Shown here piece by piece: positions 1-7,242 of a stretch of 64,000 nt of DNA (positions within the stretch are counted from its first letter, which is position 1; each line of letters starts with the position of its first letter). A program made the translations under genes and the position numbers. Under the pieces are notes generated by a model. It made no database searches, was not told the DNA's origin, and saw nothing but the letters and a program-made list of their open reading frames with translations. The DNA is from Sphingomonadales bacterium (GTDB taxonomy: Bacteria; Pseudomonadota; Alphaproteobacteria; Sphingomonadales; Sphingomonadaceae), in the NCBI GenBank assembly GCA_017309275.1, contig JAFKLT010000054.1:1-64000 (forward strand), read 5' to 3'.

Positions 1-14
1 CGTAAGCGGTGTTC

Positions 15-1538
15 TCAGCCCACGTCGGTCCAGGGCATGAGATTTCCGACGTTGTTTGCAGGGTGACCATTTGCCAGTTTGCTGAGCGTCTGGGTCAGCC
101 AGTCGTGCGGGTTAATGCCGCTGATCTTGCAGTTTTCGATGAGCGTGGCGATCACCGCCCAGTTGTCGCCGCCCTCGTCGGATCCGGCGAACAGAGCGTT
201 CTTCCGGTTCAGTGCGAGTGGCCTGATGCTGCGTTCGACGGTGTTGGAGTCGAGGTCGATGCGGCCGTCGTCGATGAACCGGGACAGTCCATCCCAGCGG
301 GTGAGCGCGTAACGGATCGCCTCGCCGAGCTTGCTCTTGGCGCTGACCTGGCGGCCGCGCGCGGCAAGATATTGGTGAAGCTCCTCGACGATGACGCGGC
401 TGCGTTCGGCCCGAGCGGCACAGCGCTGCTCGGCGGTTGAACCACGGACCTCATCCTCGACACGGTAGAGCAAGGCGATCCGGCGTAGCACTTCAGTCGC
501 GACCGGCGAGCTGTCGGCGAGCTCATAGAACTTGCGGCGCACATGCGCCCAGCAGAAAGCGAGCCGGACCTGCTGGCGCCGCCGGGCGAGCGCGGTGTAA
601 CCGCCATAGCCATCGACCTGCAGGATGCCCGCAAAATCGCCAAGATGGGAATGAGGGCGCTCTGCCTTGCGATCTGGCGCATAGACATAGGCCACGATCG
701 GCGGATCGGAGCTGCCCCATGGCCGATCATCGCGAGCATAGGCCCACAGCTGCCCTGTCTTCGTCCGTCCGCGCCCCGGATCGAGGACCGGGGCGGTTGT
801 CTCGTCGGCAAACAATCGCTCGGATCCTCGCAGCGCGCCGAGAATGTGGTCACGCAAGGGACGCAGATACCAGGCGGCTCGCCCAACCCAATCGGCGAGC
901 GTCGATCGGTCGAGCTCGATGCCCTGCCGGGCGTAGATCTGGGCCTGCCGGTAAAGTGGCAAGTGATCGGCATACTTGGATACCAGAACATGCGCGATCA
1001 GCGCCTCGGTGGGAATACCGCCCTCGATGATCCGTGCCGGCGCGGGGGTCTGCACGATCGCGCTCTCGCACGAACGGCAGCCATAACGCGGTCGCCGGGT
1101 GACCAAGACGCGGAAGGTGGTCGGAACTACGTCGAGGCGCTCGGCCACATCCTCGCCGATCTGGTGAAGCGCGCCGCCGCAACAAGGGCAAGCCTTGCTC
1201 TCGACATCGACGATCTGTTCGACCCGCTCGAGGTGCGCCGGCAGTGAACCGCGGTTGGTCCTGCGCGGGCGATCGGCGGGCGTCCGGCTCGCCTTGTCCC
1301 TGGCGTGCTCCGCCTCAGCCATTGCCGTCTCGACTTCCTCAAGCGCAAGCTGGAGCTGATCGGGGTCTAGCTGTTCGGAACGACGGCCAAAACGGTGACG
1401 CTGCAAGGCGTCGATAATCGCCTTCAGGCGTTCAACCTCAACCTTGAAACCCTTGAGCGCATCGAGCTCGCGGGCCTGTTCGAGAACGAGCGCGCGCAGC
1501 GCGTCAACGTCTTCAGGCAGGTCCGCTTCCATGAGCAT
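15..1538 (-). CDS. tnpC: IS66 transposase TnpC
   Basis: This 507-residue protein is the DDE transposase that cuts and joins the IS66 ends. It has the family layout: an N-terminal leucine-rich coiled-coil stretch (about residues 10-70), a Cys-rich zinc-binding part (CPCCGG near 117-122, later YGCRSCE), then the DDE catalytic domain, including the LFADETTAPV segment and the LDSNTVERSIRPLALNRKN segment near the C-terminus that carries the catalytic glutamate. Length is normal and the frame is open, so it may be active. A second Met lies two codons in (MEADLP). It follows tnpB, as in other IS66 elements. Confidence 0.95.
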   Translation of the reverse strand: MLMEADLPEDVDALRALVLEQARELDALKGFKVEVERLKAIIDALQRHRFGRRSEQLDPDQLQLALEEVETAMAEAEHARDKASRTPADRPRRTNRGSLPAHLERVEQIVDVESKACPCCGGALHQIGEDVAERLDVVPTTFRVLVTRRPRYGCRSCESAIVQTPAPARIIEGGIPTEALIAHVLVSKYADHLPLYRQAQIYARQGIELDRSTLADWVGRAAWYLRPLRDHILGALRGSERLFADETTAPVLDPGRGRTKTGQLWAYARDDRPWGSSDPPIVAYVYAPDRKAERPHSHLGDFAGILQVDGYGGYTALARRRQQVRLAFCWAHVRRKFYELADSSPVATEVLRRIALLYRVEDEVRGSTAEQRCAARAERSRVIVEELHQYLAARGRQVSAKSKLGEAIRYALTRWDGLSRFIDDGRIDLDSNTVERSIRPLALNRKNALFAGSDEGGDNWAVIATLIENCKISGINPHDWLTQTLSKLANGHPANNVGNLMPWTDVG

Positions 1539-1569
1539 GGAAACAGTGAATCAGCAGATGAAAGCCGCG

Positions 1570-1926
1570 TCAACCGGCAATCTGCGGTGCTATCGGGCGG
1601 CGTCCGCCATGCACCCGGCGCCAGTCCAAACCCTCGAGCAAAGCGCCAAGTTGCGCGGCCGTGAGCCGCATCACGCCGTCTTGTATGCCCGGCCACTTGA
1701 ACCCGCCGGACTCCAGCCGCTTGGCCATCAGGCACAGGCCCGTTCCGTCCCACCAGACCAGCTTGATCCGGTCGGCACGCTTGGCGCGGAAGACATAGAT
1801 CACGCCGGAATAGGGATCGCCGCCATACTCGGCACTGACCAATGCTGACAGGGCATCGGGCCCCTTGCGGAAATCCACGGGCCGCGTTGCCACCATCACG
1901 CGCGTGCCTGGACCGAGCCCGATCAA
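1570..1926 (-). CDS. tnpB: IS66 accessory protein TnpB
   Basis: This 118-residue protein is the small IS66 TnpB (ORF2), required for transposition together with TnpA and TnpC but of unclear mechanism. Family-typical strings are visible: MVATRPVDFRKGPDAL near the N-terminus, IYVFRAKRADRIKLVWWDGTG in the middle and KRLESGGFKWP after it. It overlaps the end of tnpA by 4 bases (1923-1926), indicating translational coupling, as is usual in this family. Confidence 0.94.
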   Translation of the reverse strand: MIGLGPGTRVMVATRPVDFRKGPDALSALVSAEYGGDPYSGVIYVFRAKRADRIKLVWWDGTGLCLMAKRLESGGFKWPGIQDGVMRLTAAQLGALLEGLDWRRVHGGRRPIAPQIAG

Positions 1927-2369
1927 GGCGACACCCGCAGAGCCTGGAGCACGGCCGTCGCCAGGTCCGTGCTAGCCGTTCGTCCAATCCGGACCACAGC
2001 ACCGCCAACCTCAACTTCGATCGCCCCATCGTGCGACATCGGCTGGGGGCGGTCAGCTACGACAGGAACAAACATCGCCTGACGCTCACTACCGCCATCG
2101 CTGGCCTGACGCGCAGCCCGTGCATAGCGAAGCTCCCGCCGCCAGGTATAAAGCAAGGATGTCCGAATGTCGTGGCGGCGCGCAAATGCGGCTATGTTGT
2201 CGCAATGCTCCAGCTCGGCGACAATCGCCAGCTTCTGCTCCAGTGTCCAGATCCGGCGGCGACCGGCCATCGCACCGAGCAACTCCGGTCGACAAACAGG
2301 CTCCCGAGCCACTCCAGTGTAGGTGTCCAGTGCGCTCGCAAGGCTGTCGTCATCCATACAGCCCATCAT
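1923..2369 (-). CDS. tnpA: IS66 accessory protein TnpA
   Basis: This 148-residue protein is IS66 TnpA (ORF1), a small helix-turn-helix protein related to the IS3 OrfA group, thought to help recognise the element ends. The HTH is seen in RIWTLEQKLAIVAELEH followed by NIAAFARRHDI and TSLLYTWRREL (about residues 39-80). It is the first gene of the element, about 50 bases inside the right inverted repeat, and overlaps tnpB. Several upstream Met codons (MMGCM) leave the exact start uncertain. Confidence 0.9.
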   Translation of the reverse strand: MMGCMDDDSLASALDTYTGVAREPVCRPELLGAMAGRRRIWTLEQKLAIVAELEHCDNIAAFARRHDIRTSLLYTWRRELRYARAARQASDGGSERQAMFVPVVADRPQPMSHDGAIEVEVGGAVVRIGRTASTDLATAVLQALRVSP

Positions 2370-2417
2370 CTGACGCGATCACCCCACGACGCAAGGTGGC
2401 CCGGAAACAGCGCTTAC

Positions 2418-2539
2418 TTACGCCGCGGGAATTGCTTTGCGCGACGATTGCCGGCGCCGTCGCGATAATCGACCAGCCACACGGTCTTCACCGAACCGTC
2501 CTTTGCGGGCGGGAGAACCCGTTTGCGGATGCTAGCCAA
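2418..2539 (-). pseudogene. tyrosine integrase, N-terminal stub cut by IS66
   Basis: The first 40 or so codons of a phage-type tyrosine integrase remain. From a TTG start at 2539 the frame reads MASIRKRVLPP, then VKTVWLVDYRDGAGNRRAKQF, then PRRK, which is the usual opening of alphaproteobacterial integrases (arm-binding beta strands with W-x-V-D-Y and a K-x-F motif). GGAGAGG lies 8 bases before the TTG. The TTG overlaps the TAG stop of the upstream regulator gene, so the two were translationally coupled. The frame ends on entering the IS66 right end; the rest of the gene should lie left of base 1. It is presumably inactive. Confidence 0.8.
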
Positions 2540-3143
2540 GATCCCGACCTCTCCATACGTCGCCCTCGCCGCCGACCTCTTCTGCCCACGCCGCGAGTCG
2601 AGATTTGAAGTCGGGGAAGCCATCAGGCTTAAGCTTGGACGCGAGCAACTCAGAGAGACGCTCGATCAGACCCGAAAGCGAAAAGACCGACCACCTGATC
2701 GGTCCTTCGACCGCCAACATCAGTTCCAGTCGCTTTCTCGCATAATCTTGATCGATCGCTGTAACACCAAGGTGCTCGGATAAACGATCACCGTGGACGA
2801 GATCTTGGAGGCTTAATGTTGGGGCTTCACAAAAGACCGGCTCCCCACCGGAGATCGCTAACGTTGCACCGCCGGCAAGCTGAGCAAAGCTTGCTTCGAT
2901 GATCTTGATGGCTCGCTCCGGCGAAATGCTGAATTCATTGAGCTGCAAAGCCACGCCTAGAAGAAAAGCATGCTCCGCATAGTAGGTAGCAGCTCGGCCG
3001 CGGCCTGTGTTGACGCCGGGAGGAAAGCCCAATCGCTGCAAATGTTTCAGCCGATTAGAAAACGCCGAACGCTTTTCCTCCGCGATTCCGTGAATCTCTG
3101 CCAGCGCCGCTTCAACCTCTGCGAATCCATAACCCACTGCCAC
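2532..3143 (-). CDS. putative phage-type HTH regulator upstream of integrase
   Basis: This is a protein of about 203 residues with no family I can name. The N-terminal part (about residues 25-65) has a MerR-like look: a helix, then RLGFPPG, a basic GRGRAATYY turn, then a hydrophobic helix, suggesting DNA binding; the C-terminal half is helical. The start is set at GTG 3143 because a clear GGAGG (3148-3152) lies 4 bases upstream; the more distal ATG at 3164 has no ribosome binding site and would place that GGAGG inside the gene. It is divergent from the rightward phage operon and its stop overlaps the integrase start, so a regulator of excision or early expression is a reasonable inference. 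Confidence 0.6.
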   Translation of the reverse strand: MAVGYGFAEVEAALAEIHGIAEEKRSAFSNRLKHLQRLGFPPGVNTGRGRAATYYAEHAFLLGVALQLNEFSISPERAIKIIEASFAQLAGGATLAISGGEPVFCEAPTLSLQDLVHGDRLSEHLGVTAIDQDYARKRLELMLAVEGPIRWSVFSLSGLIERLSELLASKLKPDGFPDFKSRLAAWAEEVGGEGDVWRGRDLG

Positions 3144-3257
3144 GTCACCTCCGGATGAATGCATCGATACGCTATCAATTGACGCATATCAAATCGCATG
3201 ATAGTGGAACGGCACTCTTTCAATTTTATTAACACCGAATGATGAAAGGAGTGACCG
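3144..3257. promoter_or_regulatory. divergent control region of the island
   Basis: This 114-base AT-rich stretch separates the leftward regulator-integrase pair from the rightward early operon. It holds a candidate operator half-site pair, CTATCA at 3172-3177 and TGATAG at 3199-3204 (inverted), and a TTGACG hexamer at 3179-3184 that could be a rightward -35 box. AAAGGAG just before the ATG at 3258 is a ribosome binding site. Which protein binds here is inference. Confidence 0.4.
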
Positions 3258-3437
3258 ATGAACGCATTGAAAGAAGACCTGCTGTCGGGGGTCCAAAGCA
3301 TCGCCGACTACATTGGCGAGGATAAGCAGGTCGCGCAGCGCCTGATCACCAAAGGAGAGATTCCGGCATTCAAGAAAGGACGAAAGGTCTTCGCTCGTAA
3401 GAGCGAAATCGACGCCGCTTTCCGAAACGCCGCCTGA
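3258..3437 (+). CDS. small excisionase-like HTH protein
   Basis: This 59-residue protein opens the rightward operon. The sequence (SIADYIGEDKQVAQRLITKGEIPAFKKGRKVFARKSEIDAAF) has the plan of HTH_17/excisionase-type winged helices: an initial helix, a recognition helix followed by G-x-I-P-A, and a basic wing with R-K-S-E. AAAGGAG lies 7 bases upstream of the ATG. Such proteins act as excisionases or as early-gene repressors or activators. Its place directly after the divergent control region favours a regulatory role. Confidence 0.75.
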   Translation: MNALKEDLLSGVQSIADYIGEDKQVAQRLITKGEIPAFKKGRKVFARKSEIDAAFRNAA

Positions 3438-3513
3438 GGCAAAGCGGCCGACGACCAGGTTGCACCCCGATCGCCGGCCAGATCGAAACCCCGCACTACC
3501 GGAGCAATTCGAC

Positions 3514-3822
3514 ATGACGACTAATACCACATCCGCGACGGCGAGCAAATCGTCCTCGCCCCAGCGCCACATCGACCTCGAACACGTCTACGGCGAGCTG
3601 CAGGTCGCGACCGTATTCATCGACGCGACCGAGCAGTTTCTCTGTGACCTTCGCATGGCGATGCCTGACAGCGACCCGAGCGAAAGAACCGTAGGCATTT
3701 GCCTGCAAATCGACACGATGCTTTGCGAGATCAAACGCGTCACTAAGATGGTCTACACCGACCTGAGCGACTTCATAGACGCTTCGCCAGCCGCCAATCT
3801 CCGCGTCGGAGTACTGTCATGA
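3514..3822 (+). CDS. hypothetical phage-like protein
   Basis: This 102-residue protein is not recognised. The start at 3514 follows GGAG by 8 bases and is preferred to an upstream Met at 3460. The sequence is helical with alternating acidic and hydrophobic residues (HVYGELQVATVFIDATEQF, then ICLQIDTMLCEIKRVTKMVY) and reads like a small four-helix protein. It overlaps the next gene by 4 bases (ATGA), marking a tightly packed translationally coupled operon. Confidence 0.65.
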   Translation: MTTNTTSATASKSSSPQRHIDLEHVYGELQVATVFIDATEQFLCDLRMAMPDSDPSERTVGICLQIDTMLCEIKRVTKMVYTDLSDFIDASPAANLRVGVLS

Positions 3823-4064
3823 GCGCGGCGCTAGACCAGCTCGAACAGACCCTTTGCGCCAATGAGCGCCAAGGGGTCCTTATAGAAACCATCGACGAGA
3901 AGCTGCACTACGCGCTCGACAGCATGCCCGCAGGAAAACGCCGCGACGACGAGATACGCACCTGCTGGCTCCTGCTCTGGACGGCGCGGGAAGCGCATGA
4001 CCGTCTGCACAAACAGTTCGGAGACGCACACGAAGGCATTCTTGCCGAAAGGGGGGCGTCATGA
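3819..4064 (+). CDS. hypothetical phage-like protein
   Basis: This 81-residue, charged, mostly helical protein is unrecognised. It is coupled to both neighbours by 4-base ATGA overlaps (3819-3822 and 4061-4064). The size and helix pattern resemble the preceding gene, so the two may be divergent relatives, but identity is not obvious by eye. There is no signal peptide or membrane segment. Confidence 0.6.
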   Translation: MSAALDQLEQTLCANERQGVLIETIDEKLHYALDSMPAGKRRDDEIRTCWLLLWTAREAHDRLHKQFGDAHEGILAERGAS

Positions 4065-4453
4065 CCGCTTCGGCGAACACATCCGACGTCATGCACGGGG
4101 ATGCAGAACTCCTCGCTGCATGGGGACGTCGCTCCATCGCCAACGCGATCTATGGCACCCTGCCTTTCTCGGATTGCCCCGGCAAAGCCTATACACCGGA
4201 GGAGCAAGAGCAACTCGACATCATCGACGAGGCCGAAGCGCTCATCAAAGACGCTGCAGCTTCAACGCCGCAAGGTATCGCGGTGCAGGTTTGGACCGCA
4301 CTTTCCCACATCGAACAGACCCGCGATGCTGAAGCCGCGATCAACATAATGGACCTGGACTGGTTCCTGATCGACGAGTCCCGGTTTGATTGGTCCGTTC
4401 GGCTGATCATCGCTGCATTGAAATCGCTGCGCGCGATGGGAGGTTCGGCATGA
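4061..4453 (+). CDS. hypothetical phage-like protein
   Basis: This 130-residue protein is unrecognised. It is acidic and helical, with segments EQEQLDIIDEAEALI and DLDWFLIDESRFDWSVRLIIAALKSLRAM and no Cys-based or catalytic motif. It lies in the coupled early operon, overlapping the neighbours on both sides by 4 bases. Confidence 0.6.
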   Translation: MTASANTSDVMHGDAELLAAWGRRSIANAIYGTLPFSDCPGKAYTPEEQEQLDIIDEAEALIKDAAASTPQGIAVQVWTALSHIEQTRDAEAAINIMDLDWFLIDESRFDWSVRLIIAALKSLRAMGGSA

Positions 4454-4731
4454 ACAGCCCGGATCTTTCCTCAATCGCCCGCGGCGTCCCCGACGTCGAT
4501 CTGCTTCGCGCCCTCGCCGCGACCAATCGGACTGCGCTCGAACGTATGATCGAGGTGTCGATCGACATCCTGGACGAAGTTGACGGCGACGCAGATGATC
4601 AGGACGGCTGCGGCGCCGAGGACGAACCTTGCGCGTACTTCGCTCTCGAAGGTCGAGGCGCCGGCTGCCTCGTCAGCGACAATGATTTCGATGAGGTGTG
4701 GAACCGCCCGAATGCGGAGTCGGACGCATGA
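4450..4731 (+). CDS. hypothetical acidic phage-like protein
   Basis: This is a 93-residue, strongly acidic protein, including a run ILDEVDGDADDQDGCGAEDEP. The start at 4450 is chosen because GGGAGG lies 8 bases upstream and it overlaps the previous stop by 4 bases; an earlier Met at 4390 lies inside the upstream gene. The high negative charge is reminiscent of DNA-mimic or inhibitor proteins of phages, but that is speculation. It overlaps the next gene by 4 bases. Confidence 0.6.
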   Translation: MNSPDLSSIARGVPDVDLLRALAATNRTALERMIEVSIDILDEVDGDADDQDGCGAEDEPCAYFALEGRGAGCLVSDNDFDEVWNRPNAESDA

Positions 4732-4922
4732 GCCGCGCCCACATCGAAATCCGGCGCGACGGACCGCTATTCCGCATCGCAGTCAACCCGGAGACCGCTC
4801 TGCCGAAAGGCTGGAACCGGCCCCAGACGTTCAGCTCGCATCCCCTCGCCAGGATGGGCGCCAAACTGATGTCGGATGCGTCCGGCCTACCCGTCGTCGA
4901 CATGGCGAAGGCTGGGAATTGA
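4728..4922 (+). CDS. hypothetical small protein
   Basis: This 64-residue protein is unrecognised: MSRAHIEIRRDGPLFRIAVN then a Pro/Trp-containing stretch. The start at 4728 overlaps the previous stop by 4 bases. It ends 2 bases before the GTG of the TOPRIM gene, so both are probably on one message. No enzymatic motif is visible. Confidence 0.55.
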   Translation: MSRAHIEIRRDGPLFRIAVNPETALPKGWNRPQTFSSHPLARMGAKLMSDASGLPVVDMAKAGN

Positions 4923-4924
4923 TC

Positions 4925-5815
4925 GTGGCAACCGCTTATCAACCTCGGCCCATAAAGCGGTCGCGACGTACTCGCGATCAGGTCGCGCAGCTCGACGATC
5001 AGATTGTCGACGTGCTGCGCGAAGATCATCCGCAGAGCGTCCGTCACGTGTTTTACCGCATGACGGACCCTCGATTGCCCGAACCAGTCGAGAAGACGGA
5101 GCACGGCTACAAGCAAGTGCAGCACCGGATCGCCGAGCTTCGGCGCCGGGGCGGCTTGCCATATTCGTGGATAAGCGATGCGACGCGGCGGGGCTACCAT
5201 GTCGCGACGTTCGATGACGAAGCCGATTTCCTTCGCCGCGTAGCCGGAAGTTACAGGGCCGATGTCTGGCGGGACGCCGCAGTCTACTGCGAAATCTGGT
5301 GCGAAAGCAGATCGATCGCGGGCGTCATCCAAGCCGACTGCCAGCGATTGGCAGTATCGCTCTACCCGGCAGGCGGCTTCACAAGCATGACCTTGGCCTT
5401 CGAGGCGGCCGAACAAATCAAGGTGCTCGCAGCCGGGCGCCCTGCGGTGATCTTCTACGTCGGGGACTACGATCCCGCCGGCGTCCTGATCGACGTGGAT
5501 ATTCGAAACAAACTGCGCGAGCACCTTGGGGGTGAGGTCGAAATCGACTTTCGGCGCATCGGCATCACGCCCGAACAAATCCGGTTGTTCGACCTTCCGA
5601 CCAAGCCTCGCAAGGTCGGCGATCGTCGCGCGCTCCACGTCCAAGAGACCGTCGAAGCCGAGGCGATGCCCGCGCATATCCTGCGCGGCCTGCTCACGGC
5701 AGAGATAGAAGCACTGTTGCCGCCTGATGCCGTCACGGCCGCTCAGATGGAGGAGAAGGCCGCGCGCCAATATTTCGGTGCGATCGCGGACCTCACTGCG
5801 CAGGGGCGGGTCTGA
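4925..5815 (+). CDS. TOPRIM protein resembling Topo VI subunit A / Spo11 (Mini-A-like)
   Basis: This 296-residue protein begins at GTG 4925. Two features point to the Topo VI-A/Spo11 fold. Residues about 20-90 contain SVRHVFYRM (Tyr44), placed like the catalytic tyrosine of the Spo11 5Y-CAP winged helix, followed by a conserved-looking YKQVQHRIAELRRRG and ISDATRRGY. Residues about 119-200 form a TOPRIM domain: WCESRS with Glu127, GGFTSMT, and FYVGDYDPAG with Asp181 and Asp183. No GHKL ATPase partner (B subunit) is present nearby, which fits the stand-alone Mini-A proteins of mobile elements. Activity could be DNA nicking, cleavage or topological relaxation during replication or recombination of the element; this is inference. 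The stop overlaps the next start by one base. Confidence 0.65.
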   Translation: MATAYQPRPIKRSRRTRDQVAQLDDQIVDVLREDHPQSVRHVFYRMTDPRLPEPVEKTEHGYKQVQHRIAELRRRGGLPYSWISDATRRGYHVATFDDEADFLRRVAGSYRADVWRDAAVYCEIWCESRSIAGVIQADCQRLAVSLYPAGGFTSMTLAFEAAEQIKVLAAGRPAVIFYVGDYDPAGVLIDVDIRNKLREHLGGEVEIDFRRIGITPEQIRLFDLPTKPRKVGDRRALHVQETVEAEAMPAHILRGLLTAEIEALLPPDAVTAAQMEEKAARQYFGAIADLTAQGRV

Positions 5816-6630
5816 TGGCCGATAAGCGGCGTCAAAAATACGAGCCGAAGCACATGAGGCTCTACAAGACGATGACCGACTCGTTGGCGTGGCAGCACCT
5901 TAGCGGCAACGCGATGAAAGTCCTTCTAGCGCTCGTGGCGCGCGATGACGGCAAGCGAAACGGTAAGATCGGCTTCAGTTGCCGCGAGGCATCAGGCGTG
6001 ACGGGATTGAGTTCTCGTACCTGTTGGCGATGCTTTGCCGAGCTGCAGGAAAAAGGCTTTATTGTGTGTACGCAAGCAGGCGGATTCTCGCGAAAGGTCT
6101 CCCACGCCGCTCTTTGGCGGTACACATGGGCAGCATGGCCAGAAGGCAGAAAGGGACCGACCCGCGATTTCGAGAAATGGAAGCCCGATGGAAATTCACG
6201 GTTGAAGTTTTTGTCTGTCACGGATGCAAATTTTGCCGGAAACTTGGAAACACCCGGCGAACCGGTAGCAAAAAATTCAACAGGAAACTTGGAAACTCCG
6301 CAGGATTCCGATGTTTCCAATTTTGCAGAAACTACAACACTTATAAGTTACCATGGGGACCCGCACGGGGATCCGGTATCTGACCAACGGAAACGGGCGG
6401 AAACTACATCGCGGCCCGATCGCGAATTTCGGCTCGGCGACGAAGTTGCCGACCTTCGGCTTCTGACAACTGCGCATCTCGACGAGTTCGGGCCAGGCTC
6501 CCAATCGCGCCTCGCCGCTCGGATCGACTGCCCACCCGGGACATTCTCGAAGTTCATCAACGGCCGAAATCTACCGGTCGAATATCGGCGGCCGCTGGCC
6601 GCTGCTCTGATGGAGGCATCACATGCATAA
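5815..6630 (+). CDS. phage replication-type protein with two DNA-binding regions
   Basis: This is a 271-residue protein. The N-terminal 100 residues form a winged-helix region (LSGNAMKVLLALVARDD, then FSCREASGVTGLSSRTCWRCFAELQEKGFI) of the type found in phage O-like and plasmid replication-initiation proteins. A low-complexity linker follows, and the C-terminal part (QSRLAARIDCPPGTFSKFINGRNLP, about residues 227-251) looks like an XRE-type helix-turn-helix. It overlaps the TOPRIM gene by one base (TGATG). Origin recognition or replication control is the likeliest role, by context. Confidence 0.6.
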   Translation: MADKRRQKYEPKHMRLYKTMTDSLAWQHLSGNAMKVLLALVARDDGKRNGKIGFSCREASGVTGLSSRTCWRCFAELQEKGFIVCTQAGGFSRKVSHAALWRYTWAAWPEGRKGPTRDFEKWKPDGNSRLKFLSVTDANFAGNLETPGEPVAKNSTGNLETPQDSDVSNFAETTTLISYHGDPHGDPVSDQRKRAETTSRPDREFRLGDEVADLRLLTTAHLDEFGPGSQSRLAARIDCPPGTFSKFINGRNLPVEYRRPLAAALMEASHA

Positions 6631-6820
6631 CCCCGAACAATTCAACGCCGCCCAATGGCTCGCCCACTGGACCGAGGCGGGTGGAGGCTGGGTCGGACGG
6701 AGTCTGCTCCTGCCGCCGCAACATCGTCGAGCTTTGCGGTGCATGGTCGATGATTTGGCCCCGGACGAGCTTCGCGCCGTGGCCGAGCATATGGGCGTCA
6801 ACGTGGAGCCGGCAGAATGA
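6623..6820 (+). CDS. hypothetical small protein
   Basis: This 65-residue protein is unrecognised: HNPEQFNAAQWLAHWTEAGG, then a basic stretch and DDLAPDELRAVAEHMGVNV. It overlaps the upstream gene by 8 bases and the downstream gene by 4, so expression is coupled. The high Trp content near the N-terminus is notable. Confidence 0.55.
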   Translation: MHNPEQFNAAQWLAHWTEAGGGWVGRSLLLPPQHRRALRCMVDDLAPDELRAVAEHMGVNVEPAE

Positions 6821-7242
6821 CGGTCACCGACATTGCCGAGGCGAGGCGTCGGCGCGATGAGCGTCGGGAGCATATCCGGCAGGCGACGCGCTGGGCATTT
6901 GAAATCATGCCGTGGCGCTGCACCATTACGTCAGATGAATTCGTCAGCCGCTGGCATGACCTCACATCGAGTGAGCGATACGAGGTTGCGCAGACAGTCG
7001 ATCGCATGACGCATGAGTTCCAAGCTGCGGCAGTGGCGCCGGCGCTGGATTACGATGATCTCATGAGCCGCCTCGCCGGGCGCGAGAAATGGTGGAACCA
7101 CGTTGCAAGCTGGTCATATCTTCAAGGGCCTCATCCCGATTATGAATCTGCTGACTTCATCGATCACTTCAGCCAGATTTCGCGCTCGGAGTTGCTTATG
7201 GGGATTATCCATGCCCGCCGTATCCGAAACGTGATGAAATGA
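6817..7242 (+). CDS. hypothetical phage-like protein
   Basis: This 141-residue protein is unrecognised. It starts with a basic helical stretch (IAEARRRRDERREHIRQATRWAF) and continues with aromatic-rich helices (KWWNHVASWSYLQ). There is no signal peptide. It is coupled to both neighbours by 4-base overlaps (6817-6820, 7239-7242). Confidence 0.55.
   Translation: MTVTDIAEARRRRDERREHIRQATRWAFEIMPWRCTITSDEFVSRWHDLTSSERYEVAQTVDRMTHEFQAAAVAPALDYDDLMSRLAGREKWWNHVASWSYLQGPHPDYESADFIDHFSQISRSELLMGIIHARRIRNVMK

Larger units (their letters stand above)
2..2417 (-). mobile_element. IS66-family insertion sequence, complete
   Basis: This is a full IS66-type element with the three-gene set tnpA-tnpB-tnpC on the minus strand. 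The ends are imperfect inverted repeats of about 23 bp: the left end reads GTAAGCGGTGTT from base 2 and the right end, read inwards on the minus strand from 2417, reads GTAAGCGCTGTT. About 17 of the first 22 positions match. IS66 elements usually duplicate 8 bp of target; the left flank lies off the window, so the duplication cannot be checked. The element interrupts a tyrosine-integrase gene whose first codons remain at 2418-2539. Confidence 0.93.

Noticed and set aside
4673-5770. 365-codon minus-strand frame opposite the TOPRIM gene
   Set aside because: The plus-strand product carries a coherent TOPRIM motif and operon overlaps; the antisense frame has none.
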